This document shows, one piece after another, positions 42,691-55,559 of a stretch of DNA of 64,000 nucleotides. The stretch lies in NCBI GenBank assembly GCA_949152475.1, contig OX424570.1, forward strand, positions 3,088,181 to 3,152,180, given 5' to 3'. The position numbers were made by a program, and so were the translations under genes. Source of the stretch: Terebella lapidaria (lineage: Eukaryota; Annelida; Polychaeta; Terebellida; Terebellidae). The notes beneath the pieces are model-generated. The model saw only the letters and a program-made list of their open reading frames with translations. It was not told the origin of the DNA and searched no databases. Position 1 is the stretch's first letter; each line of letters opens with the position of its first letter.

Positions 42691-45600
42691 ATGGGCGTCG
42701 GTATCGTATTCTGTGTGTCAGCAGCGGTGGCGTACTGCGCGTACAAGTGCAGGGATAGGTGTGGCCGATATCGCGTGAAAGTAAGTATTACATTATCGTA
42801 GCATATCTTTTATTAGCGTCAATTGCTAATATAAGTGTTGGAAATCACTAAATGTATGTATGATGTAATACGTACTATTCATTGAAATATTATTATGTGC
42901 AATTTAACTGTGATGGATGCGAGTAGAAACAAAGTCGTTATTGGACAGGTTTCAGAGTTTTATTTTCATTTGAAATTGATTTCAAATAACTTGTCTTAAA
43001 TATCACACACTTTTAAATACCACGCAATATAGGTTTGTTGATTTAGGTATAAAATGAAAATTTATCAAATGAAAGAAATAGCAATTATAATGATATGAAA
43101 ATCCTTGAAAGGTGAATATTTTAATGTTAATACTTTAATAAATAGGCCCATAATAATTTGTGTGTCATTGATAAACATAAATGCAGTGGGGTTTTTTTCA
43201 GTGTTTTTTTCTGATCGGAAGTTCCCATGTAATGTTTTCATTACAGGTTTGTCTGTGGTTTCTTGGAATAAGGAAATAAATTGTGGTCGGACAGGTCATG
43301 TCTCCCGAACACACACACTAAAATATATCAACAGTTGAGGAGCAGGGAGCTTCAACACAGACATAGAACTATGGCTTACATAAGTACTCACCAATTAAGC
43401 CACAACACTTAAAATCGCGCGATTGTTTACTAGTATTTACTATATTTATGTGTGATTAATCAAAACAAGGCTTTGTCATATATCATGTTATCTATACAAA
43501 GACCTTATATTTTTCCTCATGAAGTCTATTACGATGAGGTGTTTTAATGATATTGTCATTCATAAGTTGGATTCCGTAAGCACATGGCAAATTTCGACTT
43601 GTTTTCAATCAAATTTGCCGATATTTCTTTGACGTAATCAATGTCAATGGTGTTAATCAATATATATTATAAAACATTTCGATACTATTTCATTCAATGA
43701 TAATCGAACTATATTGCTGTAGGTCCAGACATTCTTAAAATTACACTGCAATAATTTTTTTTAAAATTGTGAGGAATCTAACTGAAGCCGCATTTATAGA
43801 ATCAATATGCCACATCTCGTCGAATAGTTTCATGAAAAAACAAGGGCCACTGGCCTCAAAGGAAGAGCTTTGAAAATGTTTGCACAGAACTATTTAAAAA
43901 CCCTTGAATACTGTATTTGATTTGGCCATGTCTTAATTATTTTTACTGTGGCTAACTATATATCTAACTAGTAAAACTAATGTTAACCTATTTGGTTACA
44001 GCTATGAATTCCCCACTGGGCAGAATATATACCTTGTTGAGCCCAAAAATAAATGATTCTTGTCATAACTATTTTATTGTGGCCAATAAGATTAGTAAAA
44101 CTATAATTATTCCGATATATACATATATGAAATCTCTACAAGTCAGAAGCTTTACCATGTTGAGCCTGTATAAAAATCACCCGAGTATTATTTGGACCAA
44201 TGTGTAAGATATTTTCAAGGTTCTGAATATTTTTTTTTTCTTATTTAGGTGGCAAAAAAAATTTCGAGCTAGTTCTAAATCCTTTTTCATGGATTTTTTT
44301 TCAGTGTTTCGATTTATACTGCAGAGACATTTCAGCAACTTGTCTAATGTCTGCATTTCCATCCATCACTTGCTCTGCAGTTCGCTAATTCTCGATTGCG
44401 GCCTGATTGCTTGGTGGCCTTATCGCCTGTACCCCTCAAAATCAGCACTGACAATTCTCGTCGGCAATATAAAACTATCATAAACATGATAACTGATATA
44501 GTATCCATTCGTTTCTGCTTATTTCAGGAGGAAACTAAGTTTTTTCCCCCGACAAAGTGTATTAGTTCGGCAAATCTGCCAAGTTTTGTTGCTTCCGACA
44601 GGTTCCTACTCAAATCTCGGGAAATCTCGCTTCACTTCAGTAGGCATTTCTTATCAGATTTCCCCATGAACAAGCTTTGTATGGTGATATTTTCCTGAAG
44701 TATTACCAGTGAAGTAGGAAAGAGTCATAGAAAAAAACATTTATTTGGGTCGTAACAAGTATTTCCACAAATACCGCACCCAGTAGATTCCACGATCTCG
44801 TGGGAGCTTATGACCTTGACCCCAGTGCGTCAGTATTTATCACTAATTGGCGGGACTTGCTCACGTGATAATTTGCATATAATTATATCCACGTGTAGTT
44901 CATAAACATGTGGGTGTGTCCGTCAAGACAGCTTCCCGATTGGACAATTCAGTGACTATCTGGCTTGCGGGCCGACTGCCGTGACTGCTTATCGGGGCCA
45001 CACGAGAATTGAATCTGCCTACTGGAATATGGAATACCACCACTAACACATAATTATTATGTTGCCGTTTCAACTTGTTTTTCATTTTTGCAATAGCATA
45101 CTGTATCTATATATTGTGCGGAACGTATATATAAAAAATTTGAGTGCATATGTTTTCAAGAAAGCACTGTTTCAGTGAAGATCGAAACGGGATAGGTGAT
45201 GGGTATGAAACGGTGACATACAAAAAAAAAAAACGGTCGGAACACACGTCTCCTGGGATTATTATCGATAATAACTTATTACATTAACCATGATTAAGTA
45301 TACGGGCGTCATTTTCCTCCCAAGGGCCCCGGGCCCTCCCAATTAGCCACAGTTGAATGGCCTGTTGTGGTTCCAAGTGGCACTTTCAAGAATGTAAACA
45401 AAGGGAAAATTTCAAAAATCCAAAAAAAACCAACATCATAGAGGAAGAGCTCTGCTCTTCCTAAAAACAGTAAGCACTAGAGATATCCCTTTATTTGCCA
45501 CTGTATACTGTAAAACACAAACACAAAATCCGAAGTTGCATCTTTATACATTAATTGTTTTAGGAAAGTTCGTTATCATGCGTTTATTTTTGCTGAGCAC

Positions 45601-48600
45601 ATGATTCGGTCGTATATTCACTCGTATCGTAAGTTGTGTTATTGCGTGCATATTTATAATACACGAGATATTAAACATGGCCCATGTGCTTCAATTGGTT
45701 ACCAGACAAATCCACAACGTTTCTAACGGATATTACATCTGAACTTAAATATTGTTCGTATCTTGTATTCAGAGCAATGCACTGAGCAGGCAATTAATTA
45801 GGACACATCACCTCACTATATATTCATGGCAAATTGTGTGTATGCACAGAATAGACACATAAAGTCTAGTATATAGGCATGTATAAGTGTGATATATCTG
45901 CAGGATTTCCAGCAAAAAGCAAACGTTTTTTCATGTAGACATCGAGTATGATACTTGACCATCTGCCAATGGTATTCCTGAATACATTTACCAATAAAAA
46001 CAGACTGGAGTCCAATATATTTTTGTCGAAAAGCCAGAAGTCAGTTATTATTTTGCTCATATGTGTGGGTAATAACAACGTACTACATAAGATTATCAGT
46101 GAAATACCATTTGACTTGGAACACTACAACATAAAGGAATTCTGCATGAGCATAACCATTTTTGCCTCGTAGACAGAACAATAATACTCGGATTTTTCTA
46201 ACTCGTTTACACTGTTCTTCGCTAATATTTTTTTTTCGCTATTGTTCTATAACTTGGCATACTTCATCCGGGAGTCAAACGGCAATCGTCTACCAAATTT
46301 CGGACAGCTATCGCGAAAATTGAAAAAGTTGGCAATCTACCCCAATGTTAAACTTGGTCTTATTATTATATCTCCCGAACAAAGTTCGGCGGATACTATG
46401 GATTTGTCTCCGTCGCGCCGCCGCTGCCGCCGCCGTAGAGGTTTTCTTGTGAGCGCTCTACAGGTTGCAAATCTTGACCGATTCTAATAATTTTGTATAC
46501 AGACACATCTTTTGGTAAGATCTCGACACCAATCGATTTTGGTTGCCATAGCAACCAAATTGGCCCATTGGCGACACATTTTGTGCTTAAATCAGCCTGT
46601 TAAATCACACATGGCTTGTGAACGCTCTACGGGTAGGAGTTTTTGATGAATGATGATGAAATCGCACAAACTCGATGAAAAAACCGTCACACGAAGCCTA
46701 TTCTTTTTCAGAATGATCGGATAAACATTAATCAGATAACATACTAACTTATTCCAACCATTAAAATACCCACTTTGACAACTGTGATCACTCCAATACC
46801 CTGTACTATGAAAGCAAATTGAGCAGGATTCTTGTTCAGAATAAGAGAAGTGTTGTTTTCGGTGAAAACAGAGCAATATTACCAAATAAGTTAACATTAA
46901 TTCTACTAGTTAAGTCTATTATTGACCACAATAAAAATAGTTAAGATGAGAAACATTTGTTATTGAGCTCAACAAGGTAAAGGTTTTGTCCAGTAGAGAT
47001 TTCATGGGCATAACCGATAAGTTAACAATATTACCAGTTAAGTCTATTATTGACCTCAATAAAAATAGTTCAGACAAGGAATATCTATTTTTGGGCTCAA
47101 CAAGGTGAAGGTTCTGTCCAGTAGAGACTTTATGGCTGTAACCATTATTTTTTACTGGTTAAGTCTATTATTGACCTAAATAAGAATAGTTAAGACATGA
47201 AACATTTGTTATTTAGCTCAACAAGGTGAGGGTTTTGTCCAGTAGAGATTTCTGGGTGTAAGCGAATAAGTTAACATTATTTTTGCTAGTTAAGTCTATA
47301 ATTGACCACAATAAAAATAAACAAGACGATAAACATTTATTATTGAGCTCAACCTGGTAATTGGAATTTCGCATTCGAACCTGGTAATTGGAATTTCGCA
47401 TTCGCACCTAATTTGGAACATGTTTTGGGTGAAAATATAGCTTTGTGTGAAAACATTTATCTGGCTTCAATTTTGTCATCTTGAAAAGCAGTTTTGGTCA
47501 ACTTTTACTTTCAACTTGAAACCATGTTTGGCCAATATTATGAGTCAAAATACAACTTATGGTGAACAGTTCGATCTGGCTCCAATTCTGTCAGTTTTGG
47601 TCAACTTTTACTTTCGACTTGAAACCAAGTTTGGCACATATCATGAGTAACAATATAAGTTATGGTGAAAAGTTCGATCTGACTCCAATTTCGTCATCTT
47701 GAAATGCAGTTTCGGTGAACTTTTACATTGAATTTCAACTTGAAACCAAGATTGGCACATATTATGAATCAAAATATAACTCATAGTGAAAAGTTTGATC
47801 TGGCTCCATATTTGTCATCTTGAAATGCAGTTTTGGTCAACTTTTAATTCGATTTTCAATTTGAGACCAAGTTTGGCACATATTATGAGGTAATGCACAT
47901 GGTGAAAAGGACCTGGCTCCAATTTTCTTCATCTTGAAATGCAGTTTTGATCTTTACTTCTTACTTCGAATTTAAACTTAGAACCAAGTTTGTCAAATAC
48001 ATCTTTAGGTGAAAAGTTTGATATGACTGTAATTTCGTTATTTTATCGAACATGTCGAAATGGAAATTCATATGCAGTGATTTCAGTGGTGACCTTGAAT
48101 TCGACATTCAATAACCTTGAAAGATCAATGCAGCACTTTTGGTGGAACACTTATCAGTAATATATTTGGGGCAACAGGGATGATAGGGCTACGGAGGATA
48201 CACCCAAGCGGTCGTAGGCGACCGGAAGCGTCTAGTTTAATTTCTGGGCCCGCACACAATTTTGTGCATTTGCTCGGTTTTGTAGCTTGTAGCACTTTTG
48301 GTGGAACACTTATCAGTAATATATTTGGGGCAACAGGGATGATATGGCTACGGAGGATACACCCAAGCGGTCGTAGGCGACCGGAAGCGTCTAGTTTAAT
48401 TTCTGGGCCCGCACACAATTTTGTGCATTTGCTCGGTTTTGTAGCGGAGCAAAGTTTCAAAATCGACATGCTTGTGTAGAATACACCCCCAGTGTATCTT
48501 CTGGTTCAAAGTTACAAGAATATTTCGAATCCTGATGGATGTAAACAGGACCAATTCCTCGCATATGCCCAGATTCTTGAGATCCCGTTTTGGGCTGAAA

Positions 48601-50304
48601 TTTAACATTGAAGTAGATTGCCAACTTTTTCAATTTTCGCGATAGCTGTCTGAAATTTGGTAGAAAACTGCCGTTTGAATCCCAGGGGAAGTAGGCCAAG
48701 TTATAGAACGATAGCATTTAGCATCACAAAAATATTAGCGAAAAACAGTGTAAACGAGTTAGAAAAATCCGAGTATACTGTATACATCACCACACAGATG
48801 GGTGATTTTAAGCAAATTCTTCACAGATATCACAAAATTTCAGAAAAATTAAATATGAAAAAAAGATAAACAATGTCATGTGGACGACGACGACGACGGA
48901 CGACGACGGATGCCGGACGCAACGCCATGCCAACAGGTTTTCGGACCATAGGGTCCGTAACCTAATATTCATCAGCCAATATCTACCTAAACTTGTAGCC
49001 TCGTAAAACTAATATGACATTTATTATCAGCGCCCAAGGTTAGACTATAGCCTAGTATCATAAAAATGCTTTGGTTGAGTCCCCAGAGAAGGGTCGGGTA
49101 AACATGTGCCTGTTTTAATGACATATTGGGGTCGAAAGGTAGCTTAGAAAGAAAATAGTGTATTGTTGTTTCCTAACGTAAGTACAAGTTGAAAGAAATA
49201 AAATTGATTTTAGGTTTCTGTTGGAACATTGTTTTGTAGGCCTATATGTATTTGAGAAAATTGCACATCTGAGCAAAAAAAAAAATCATTTTCACATGTA
49301 ATTTTGGATTAAATGCATCAATAAACGTCAAAACGCCACAAATATAGAGGATATGTGTTGGTTACACGAAGACATACATGTTTGAGCGAAACAAAGTGGG
49401 TTTGCGATTCAATAATAAGATACATATATTCTGAATTGACATCCATCGTCATTTGGGTTTTCTGTTGATCATTGGCCAAAGTAAAATCAAATGTTCTCTG
49501 TTTGATTTGCAGAAACAGGAGGAGCGATTTGACACGGAGTTGAACCCGTTTGCTGGCATCTACCAAATCACGACATCTGATTTCGACCCCACAGTTCACG
49601 TGCATGTCACCCAGCCCAGCTCAAATGGGACTGGGGGCCTTGTGGGCCCTGGTGCCACCCAGAACTCACAGCCTCCCCCGGCCTACAACTCCTGGCCTAA
49701 CAGGGCGGCTCTGCTTCGTGACAAATCGGGGAGCGAAGGTTCAACCGAGATAATAATAGACTCGGAACTCCAGACGGCTATGGCTGAACTAAGGAGGGAT
49801 GAATCGCAAAGTTCAACCGCGTTAACTGAAACCTCAAATAATACAACCGCGTCAACTGAAACCTCGAATAATACTCAGAATCAACAAGAAACTGTCAAAA
49901 CCGTGGAACCGACGTCTTTGGCTGACGATTCTGGAGTCGCAAATGAAGCCTTTATTTCTGATAACCACGCCGAGGATCACCGCAATACAGCGTTGGATTG
50001 CAATATTGACAAATCTTCGGACACGGTATCCAGCGGTGGAGATGCAGACGAAGGCATTGACGTGGAACACGTCGCCCAACTCGATGACGTCATATGTTCT
50101 GATGACGTGAGACATTCTGGCGACATCGAACACCCTCGTGACGTCATAAATTGTGATAATGTGATGACAAGAAATAACATCACCGCAGAGGATCGAACTC
50201 CTAGTGTTAGTTCACAGGAATCCGTCCCTTTCTATAACGCACAGACTAGTGTGGACAGTGGACTTCTGTACCATGGTGATAAAAGACAACTTATCAACAA
50301 ATGA
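42691..50304 (+). CDS. Proposed small single-pass membrane protein with a PPxY motif (two exons)
   Basis: Exon 1 (42691-42780) starts at an ATG with an in-frame TGA two codons upstream. It encodes a short hydrophobic segment (GIVFCVSAAVAYCAY, residues 4-18) then a basic, Cys-containing stop-transfer (KCRDRCGRYRVK), ending at GTAAGT. Exon 2 (49513-50304) follows TTTGATTTGCAG and joins in phase 0, giving 293 residues. The cytosolic-type tail has PPPAY (84-88), a candidate WW-domain ligand, tandem TETSNNT repeats and a long acidic Asp/Ser/Val stretch. The family was not recognised. The 6.7 kb intron is full of repeats. The weak point is the joining of these two exons; more exons may lie between or the two may belong to different genes. 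Confidence 0.5.
43920..44220 (-). repeat. Diverged R2 array-A units
   Basis: Two diverged units with TTAACTATTTTTATTGTGG-type and ACTAGTAAAACTAATGTTAA sequence match the R2 tandem array seen at 46905-47350 and, in the same orientation as here, at 59530-59950. They lie in the intron of the PPxY gene. Confidence 0.6.
44221..46180. other. Intronic DNA, no gene seen
   Basis: AT-rich, with a 9-bp-stem hairpin AGGAAGAGCTCTGCTCTTCCT-like palindrome near 45443-45463 and an A run near 45220. No family was recognised. Confidence 0.5.
46369..48235 (+). mobile_element. R2 element: Helitron-like nonautonomous repeat, copy 1
   Basis: The 5' side begins TATCTCCCGAACAAAGTTCG, holding a CCGAAC-AAA-GTTCGG hairpin. 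The 3' side has CGGTCG-TAGG-CGACCG (48209-48224), then 7 bases and CTAG (48232-48235): a hairpin just before a CTRR end, as in Helitrons. Inside lie two tandem arrays: A (about 125 bp units, 46905-47350) and B (about 110-120 bp units, 47450-48000). Boundaries were set by comparison with the inverted copy at 58892-60458. It contains no coding capacity. Confidence 0.62.
46542..46555. promoter_or_regulatory. Perfect RFX X-box palindrome in R2 copy 1
   Basis: GTTGCCATAGCAAC fits the RFX consensus GTNRCC-N2-RGYAAC at every position. The same site recurs at 60277-60290 in the other R2 copy. Binding is not shown. Confidence 0.4.
48132..48451 (+). repeat. 160-bp tandem duplication of the R2 3' end plus flank
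   Basis: 48132-48291 and 48292-48451 are near-identical. Each has GCACTTTTGGTGGAACAC, the terminal hairpin and CTAG, followed by the same 50-odd bases of non-R2 sequence (TTTAATTTCTGGGCCCGC onward). The unit therefore spans the R2 terminus and continues past it. Confidence 0.85.
48480..48964 (-). repeat. R1-like leader, minus orientation
   Basis: Read on the minus strand from 48964 it starts TTAGGTTACGGACCCTATGG and continues through the GTTGGCATGGCGTTGCGTCC leader typical of R1. GACG repeats are seen on the plus strand. No satellite part or 3' end is attached. Confidence 0.65.
48965..49512. other. Intron end before the exon at 49513
   Basis: No repeat or coding signal was recognised. It closes with the pyrimidine-rich acceptor TTTGATTTGCAG. 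Confidence 0.5.
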
Positions 50305-51140
50305 ATCCAGTTGGCATGTGATAAATGTATTTAATTGGATGTCTGTTCTCTCATGAGTAGCCTATAGGATGATGGAATTTGCTGCAGTTTTACGATATAT
50401 AGGCCCTATATAATCAGCAATATATTATCTGAACTTATATTATCAGGAATTTATATAACATATAACAATTTGCAATGTAGGGTTACTGTGTTGTATGGAT
50501 GAATGGTCTTTTTCTATGGAAATAAAAAAATAGGGTGTCATACCCTTAGGACAAATATTGTTGAATCCAAAATAGGCCTACACGTATACGTAGGCCCACC
50601 TATTTGTACATACTAATGCACGCCTGGCTAGCAAAATGTAGCCGTCGATGAACTTTTGCGCGTGTAGTGTTCATTTCATATATCCGGAAAGAAAATCACC
50701 CCTCTAATTTGGATCCCAACACAGGTTTTATTGATAAGCCTTTATTTAATCAATATATGAATGCTATTATTTTTCGTTACCAAATCATGGCTATAAGTGT
50801 TCCAGTACGCCCTTTTGTGGATGACGAAACATAGGATTTACAAGTAACTAATAGTAACAGAAAAAAATGAAGAACAATCACATAAATTTTGAGAACACCT
50901 ACATATGGCTAGTCTCAATCTAGTTTAATTTAATAAATATTTATATTATTAAGGTGGCAGTGCGTGGCCTGCATGTCCATTTCGCCGCGTAGGGCCTACT
51001 TATTTATTCTGATAAACTATATCACGCATACGTTAAGTTCCTTTATTTTCAACAACGGTAATTTTCGCTACGTCACACTCATTTTGAAGCATAAATAATC
51101 AAAGTTTTTATGCTTAGTAATCTACTGTATATACCCGCTA
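50305..51140. other. Convergent 3' intergenic region
   Basis: This lies between two genes facing each other. A plus-strand AATAAA at about 50520 could serve the PPxY gene. TTTATT at about 51003 is a minus-strand AATAAA for the sulfotransferase gene. Nothing else was recognised. Confidence 0.45.
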
Positions 51141-54100
51141 CTAGCGACTATATCCGAATAAATCCAGGACATCTCTGCAGTGTTTGTTCACATCACGTAT
51201 TTCGTTTTTGGTCATGACATCTTTCCAGTGATGAACTGTATCATTAGCGCTCGGGTTGGAGGCACCAAATAAATACTCTGCCTTGTCTACAATCATATGT
51301 GTCTCCACATACAGTTTATATGACTCTGGAAGCACCATATCAATGTGATTGTACACTTCCAGTGCTAATTCGTACGGGTATAGAACCATATCCTCATATT
51401 TAGTCATGATGAACGATACTTTGGGGAATTTACTCTGGAGTTTCACCATTTCCCAGTAATCGGAGAGCATTCGGTTACAGAGATCTTTGGATTCCTCTGC
51501 CACCTTTTTGCCCAAATCTCGTCCTAACTTCCGCTCGCCGTGATCTCCAAAATTCACGCGGGAATACGCAATAGCTCGGGGATCTCGGACGTAGAACACC
51601 AGATGCATGGATGGGAAGTCCCGCAGGATGAAGCGAAGGTCCTCTGACTTCAGCCGAACCACTTCGGCTACACTGACTTTCTTTCCACTACAAGCATCTG
51701 TGACATGGGGTTGGCAGGGTTTCAGTGTGCGCTCCAACTTGGCCAGACAAAACTGATGCTCTAGGAAGGCTGGATAACTTGACTCAAAGTCCGAGGGGAG
51801 GGAATGGACGGCCGTGCCGAGTAAGTCGTTAAAGTGTGTCTTCAGAGCTTCAGTTATATTGGTATCTGCCAAATAGTCCTCTAATTCCCCTTCCATCTGA
51901 CGTATCATCGCTCTAAGCATCACCCCGGCGTTTAGGATCGTGGGACATTGCTGCCTTATGGAATGGTCCACTGTCGGTCCACAGAGGTTCTCCACCTCAG
52001 CGCTACAGTTGTCCATGGTTCTATCGATGTGAGGAGAGTTGAGCATAGCCACACACTTCCTAAAGTCGCTTGATGTCTTCAAGTCGAGCATGTAGTTGTG
52101 GAGGACCAACTCTAGCGGCATGTTGTTCGCCTGGCAGAAGTAGATGTGACGGAAGTAGTCAGATAACCACTTTCGTTCCGTCTTCACGAGCTCTCTAGAA
52201 ATGAGAACCAATTTACTTCATACGATGCTTCCAGGTACATTGATTCTAAACATGACCTCTCTGCAGACTTTTGCATCTCTGAGCCTACCCCGACTTAAAA
52301 TTTAAAAGACCAAATATACGGATGAACATCATCGAAACCAATATGTAATCAAGTCGATCCTCTAACTGAGATGGTCACGAAAAAAAAACACTGGTTACAA
52401 ACCTGGTGGATTCGTCAGAGTTTTCCGTGACTTGACGTGGGTCGACGTTAGGTCTGACGCCGAAGTGACTGACGTAGAACGGATCCAGAGCCTCGTACCA
52501 AAGTACTGCGCTGGGGTCCTGGTTGAAGATCTCGGCAAACACGCTCGCCCCACCCCGCTTGTACGCGAACATCAACACCTTCTTTTGAAGGTGCCCCCGC
52601 GGCGGGGGGTCCAAGGGCGACCGCACGTGGAAGTGACGCTCGCGGCTTAGGGGTCGCTGTAGTCATGGAAACGAATATTAAATCTGAACATTTTGCACAT
52701 ATCTCTACCTTTATGTTTGACGTCATGTATATCTCGTTGTTGCTACACAATTGTACTAGCCTGTTAATAGCTTTCCAAATTTATATGATACAGCGGTTCC
52801 TCTCAGATACGAGCACCCTCAATAACGATTTTTCAACAAGAATATTTCTTTTTCTTTTTCTTGTAGTGATATGGTATGGGCTGAATGGAACTATCCAGTT
52901 AGAATGATATTTTAATAATATTTATTGGAAGTTGTGACAGAGAGATGGTTATATGTATATATGAGGACGACCACTGTATGCCTGATTATAACACTGAAGT
53001 TCTTCAGAATTGAGAATATGAACCGTCTCACAATAAGTCTGTATTTGGTGAGGGAAGAATCCATGTCATCCATAGTACGCCTGATGTCCCGGCGATAGTC
53101 TTCCACGGCTGACTGATGTGACACCTCAACCAGTGACAGGCCTGCAAGGTCATAGTCAACAAGTCAACAACAAATACAGGGGGTACATAAATTGTGGACT
53201 GCTCATCAAGTTCTTAATATACTTGAGTCTGTGTTATAAGACCATCCAAAGGAGACAGTTCTACCTCGCATATGACAGCTTAATTCTCGTTCTAAAGATT
53301 TTTTCACATGATAAAATGACATTTGAACCAAACAAAACGGTCACTCAGAACAAGGTGGTCTTTATAGGGAGGTGTTCTTTAACACAGACTTCACTGTATG
53401 AACTTATTCACTGAAAACGTTCACACACTCAAATTGAAATTGAAGCGATACGGACTTATATGATAATCAGACTGAGTATGCATGTTAGCCAATTCAAGCA
53501 CCTCAAAGTGACCTATGTTGGCCCGAAATTGTCAGTTTTGTCAGACATTTTAGTAGAGTTGGCATGTTGGTCAAACAGATGAAATCCCCATTGTGTGTTC
53601 AGAGTGTATATTATCACCAGATGACATTTGCCTTAAATTTATCGAGAGTTTATCAATGAATGAAAATATTGAATTGCCATTGAAATCAGCAGCCGATATG
53701 TCAAGAATACAATGGACCGATTGCATTGATCTGTATTGGTTTACTGAGTGGTACAAGTCTGAATATTCCCAAATATAAGTACGACCATTTTAGAATACAT
53801 TCATGCAATCAGTCTCCGACAAAAAAATTAATGCAGTGAATTTGTGTCGGAAATTGTGAACAAACTTTGATAGAAAACAGCAATATTTTGCCGCAACATT
53901 TTAGCTAACAGCAACATTTTAGGAAAGTAATAAAATACCAATTTCCACAATTCAATGATCGCTAGAAAATACTGGATTTGATTTACTATTCAATTAAGTT
54001 TATGCTTGGTGCATACACATTTATATGTGAATATTTATTCGATATTCAATAATATATCCACAGGTTGCTATGACTTTGAGTGTTTATATATGCTATATTC

Positions 54101-54892
54101 AATAATTGATATGACGGGCTGAGTTTTTGAGTGATAGATTGGCGTCTCGATCACTGTAAATGTATACATTTACGTGTAGACAGACACATTGGACTTATTC
54201 ACAAACATGGCTACAAAGTCGTACCACGCTCCGCCTCATAGCCTTCTTGTCGTTTATATAATAAATTCGATATATGCATTGATCATTTATATTGAATCTA
54301 GAAACGCCTGCCAAGCATCAGACATTCTATTTTCCACTGTGGATTGTTCGAATGAAATCAACTGATTAGTTAGTTTTTTACATCTGGGGGTCATGCAAGC
54401 CAAGTTCAAGGTAACAATTGGAAACCACATATGACTTTCTATTAACACGATGAGTGTCCGATACTAGATCTAGGCCAATTATATTCCTATTATCAACGTA
54501 ATCATGAATATTTTCTGGGAATTCCATTGGGAATTTTAGGAACATTATACATCAATGAACATAACATATGATCATAGGAACTCACGTATAAACACCATCA
54601 GCCAAGAAACCAAGAGGAATGACAGCAGGACGGCCAGACGCTTGCCCGTGATAACATCCATTAGGAAACCGAAACCTTTCGCCATGTAAGCTTCACAAGT
54701 CAGCGTAGAGAAGAAACCATAGCGACTGAACAGGGATTTCCGACGTCTAAGGTTTCGATAGGAACTGAAACTTTGAGTTCTCATGTGTATTTCGTCATCA
54801 CCAATATTGTTGCTCGCGAACCCCACAGAGTTCATGTTGTATTTTGTGGCTATTCCACTAAGATAAGAAAATATTGGCTGGAGGGAGGCCAT
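51141..54892 (-). CDS. Carbohydrate sulfotransferase-like type II membrane enzyme
   Basis: Four exons on the minus strand (54892-54586, 53141-53032, 52656-52403, 52194-51141) join with matching phases (1, 0, 2) and GT/AG borders into 574 residues. The ATG has an in-frame TAA 18 bases upstream. An 80-residue cytosolic part precedes a membrane anchor (RLAVLLSFLLVSWLMVFI, residues about 84-101), as in Golgi type II enzymes. The PAPS 5'-phosphosulfate loop is MFAYKRGGASVFAEIFNQ (K172-S177 region). The 3'-phosphate motif is VRDPRAIAYSR (R427, S435). These are hallmarks of the CHST family that transfers sulfate from PAPS to glycans; the sugar acceptor cannot be told. The loop has GGAS where relatives usually have SGSS/TGSS. 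Confidence 0.85.
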
Positions 54893-55559
54893 TTTCCCAG
54901 TTCCTGATTATTTCGGTAGTCAATTCCTGTGAGACTTTTGTTCTTCAAATTCAGTAATAGCCTAATATTACCAAAACATCATGATTTGTATATTATTGTG
55001 TGCCTCATTTTCCTTTCAGCTCCTAGTATAGTATATCGACCACAATCAGTGAGGATGCGAACGTATTCCATTTCGTTCTGAGTACATTCTCACTTATTCC
55101 GAGACGACTAAATGGCAAACGGCTCATGTGTACATGTGAAATTCTAACAAAATTTCAATGAAACAATTTCAAGCTGACATTTGTAGAGGAGCCATCGGTC
55201 TAGTTTTATGCCTGTACTACTAGTAGGTACTATTGCCACTGGAATCGATTGAAACTAAAAGGCAATATCGATTATTGTTTTTCCCATAAATATGATCGAT
55301 TTTTCCTAACAGATTAATATACATATAGATCAGTATTGGACGGCTTGCACGGACTGAACACAACACGGGACAGTCATGTACATGTGTGAACTTCAAGAGT
55401 CAAAGATAACACGTGCCCAAAACGCTTAATTACCGGGCATCATGGGTCACTCGAGGTCTGATTCAATGTCACTTAGAGATGCCGCACATTTGACTCCATC
55501 TATATGATACGAATGTAAGTCACAAAGCGTGTCATTTTTATTGGCTAATTGATGTAACG
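54893..55559. other. Upstream region of the sulfotransferase gene
   Basis: Promoter and 5' UTR would be here on the minus strand. No convincing core promoter motif or repeat family was recognised. Confidence 0.4.

Larger units (their letters stand above)
46184..48776. repeat. Inverted arms flanking an R2 element
   Basis: 46184-46352 and 48602-48776 are inverted copies of each other (ACTCGGATTTTTCTAACTCG and AGCTATCGCGAAAATTGAAA blocks). The right arm belongs to an R1-like leader running on the minus strand to 48964. The left arm is a partial plus-strand copy of the same leader. The R2 element lies between them. Confidence 0.7.

Noticed and set aside
48117..48479. 120-codon open frames on both strands
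   Set aside because: They arise from the 160-bp tandem duplication of the R2 end and have no independent coding support.
53593..53778. 61-codon plus-strand frame in the sulfotransferase intron
   Set aside because: Short, no splice context, no recognised motif, and a similar length is open on the other strand.
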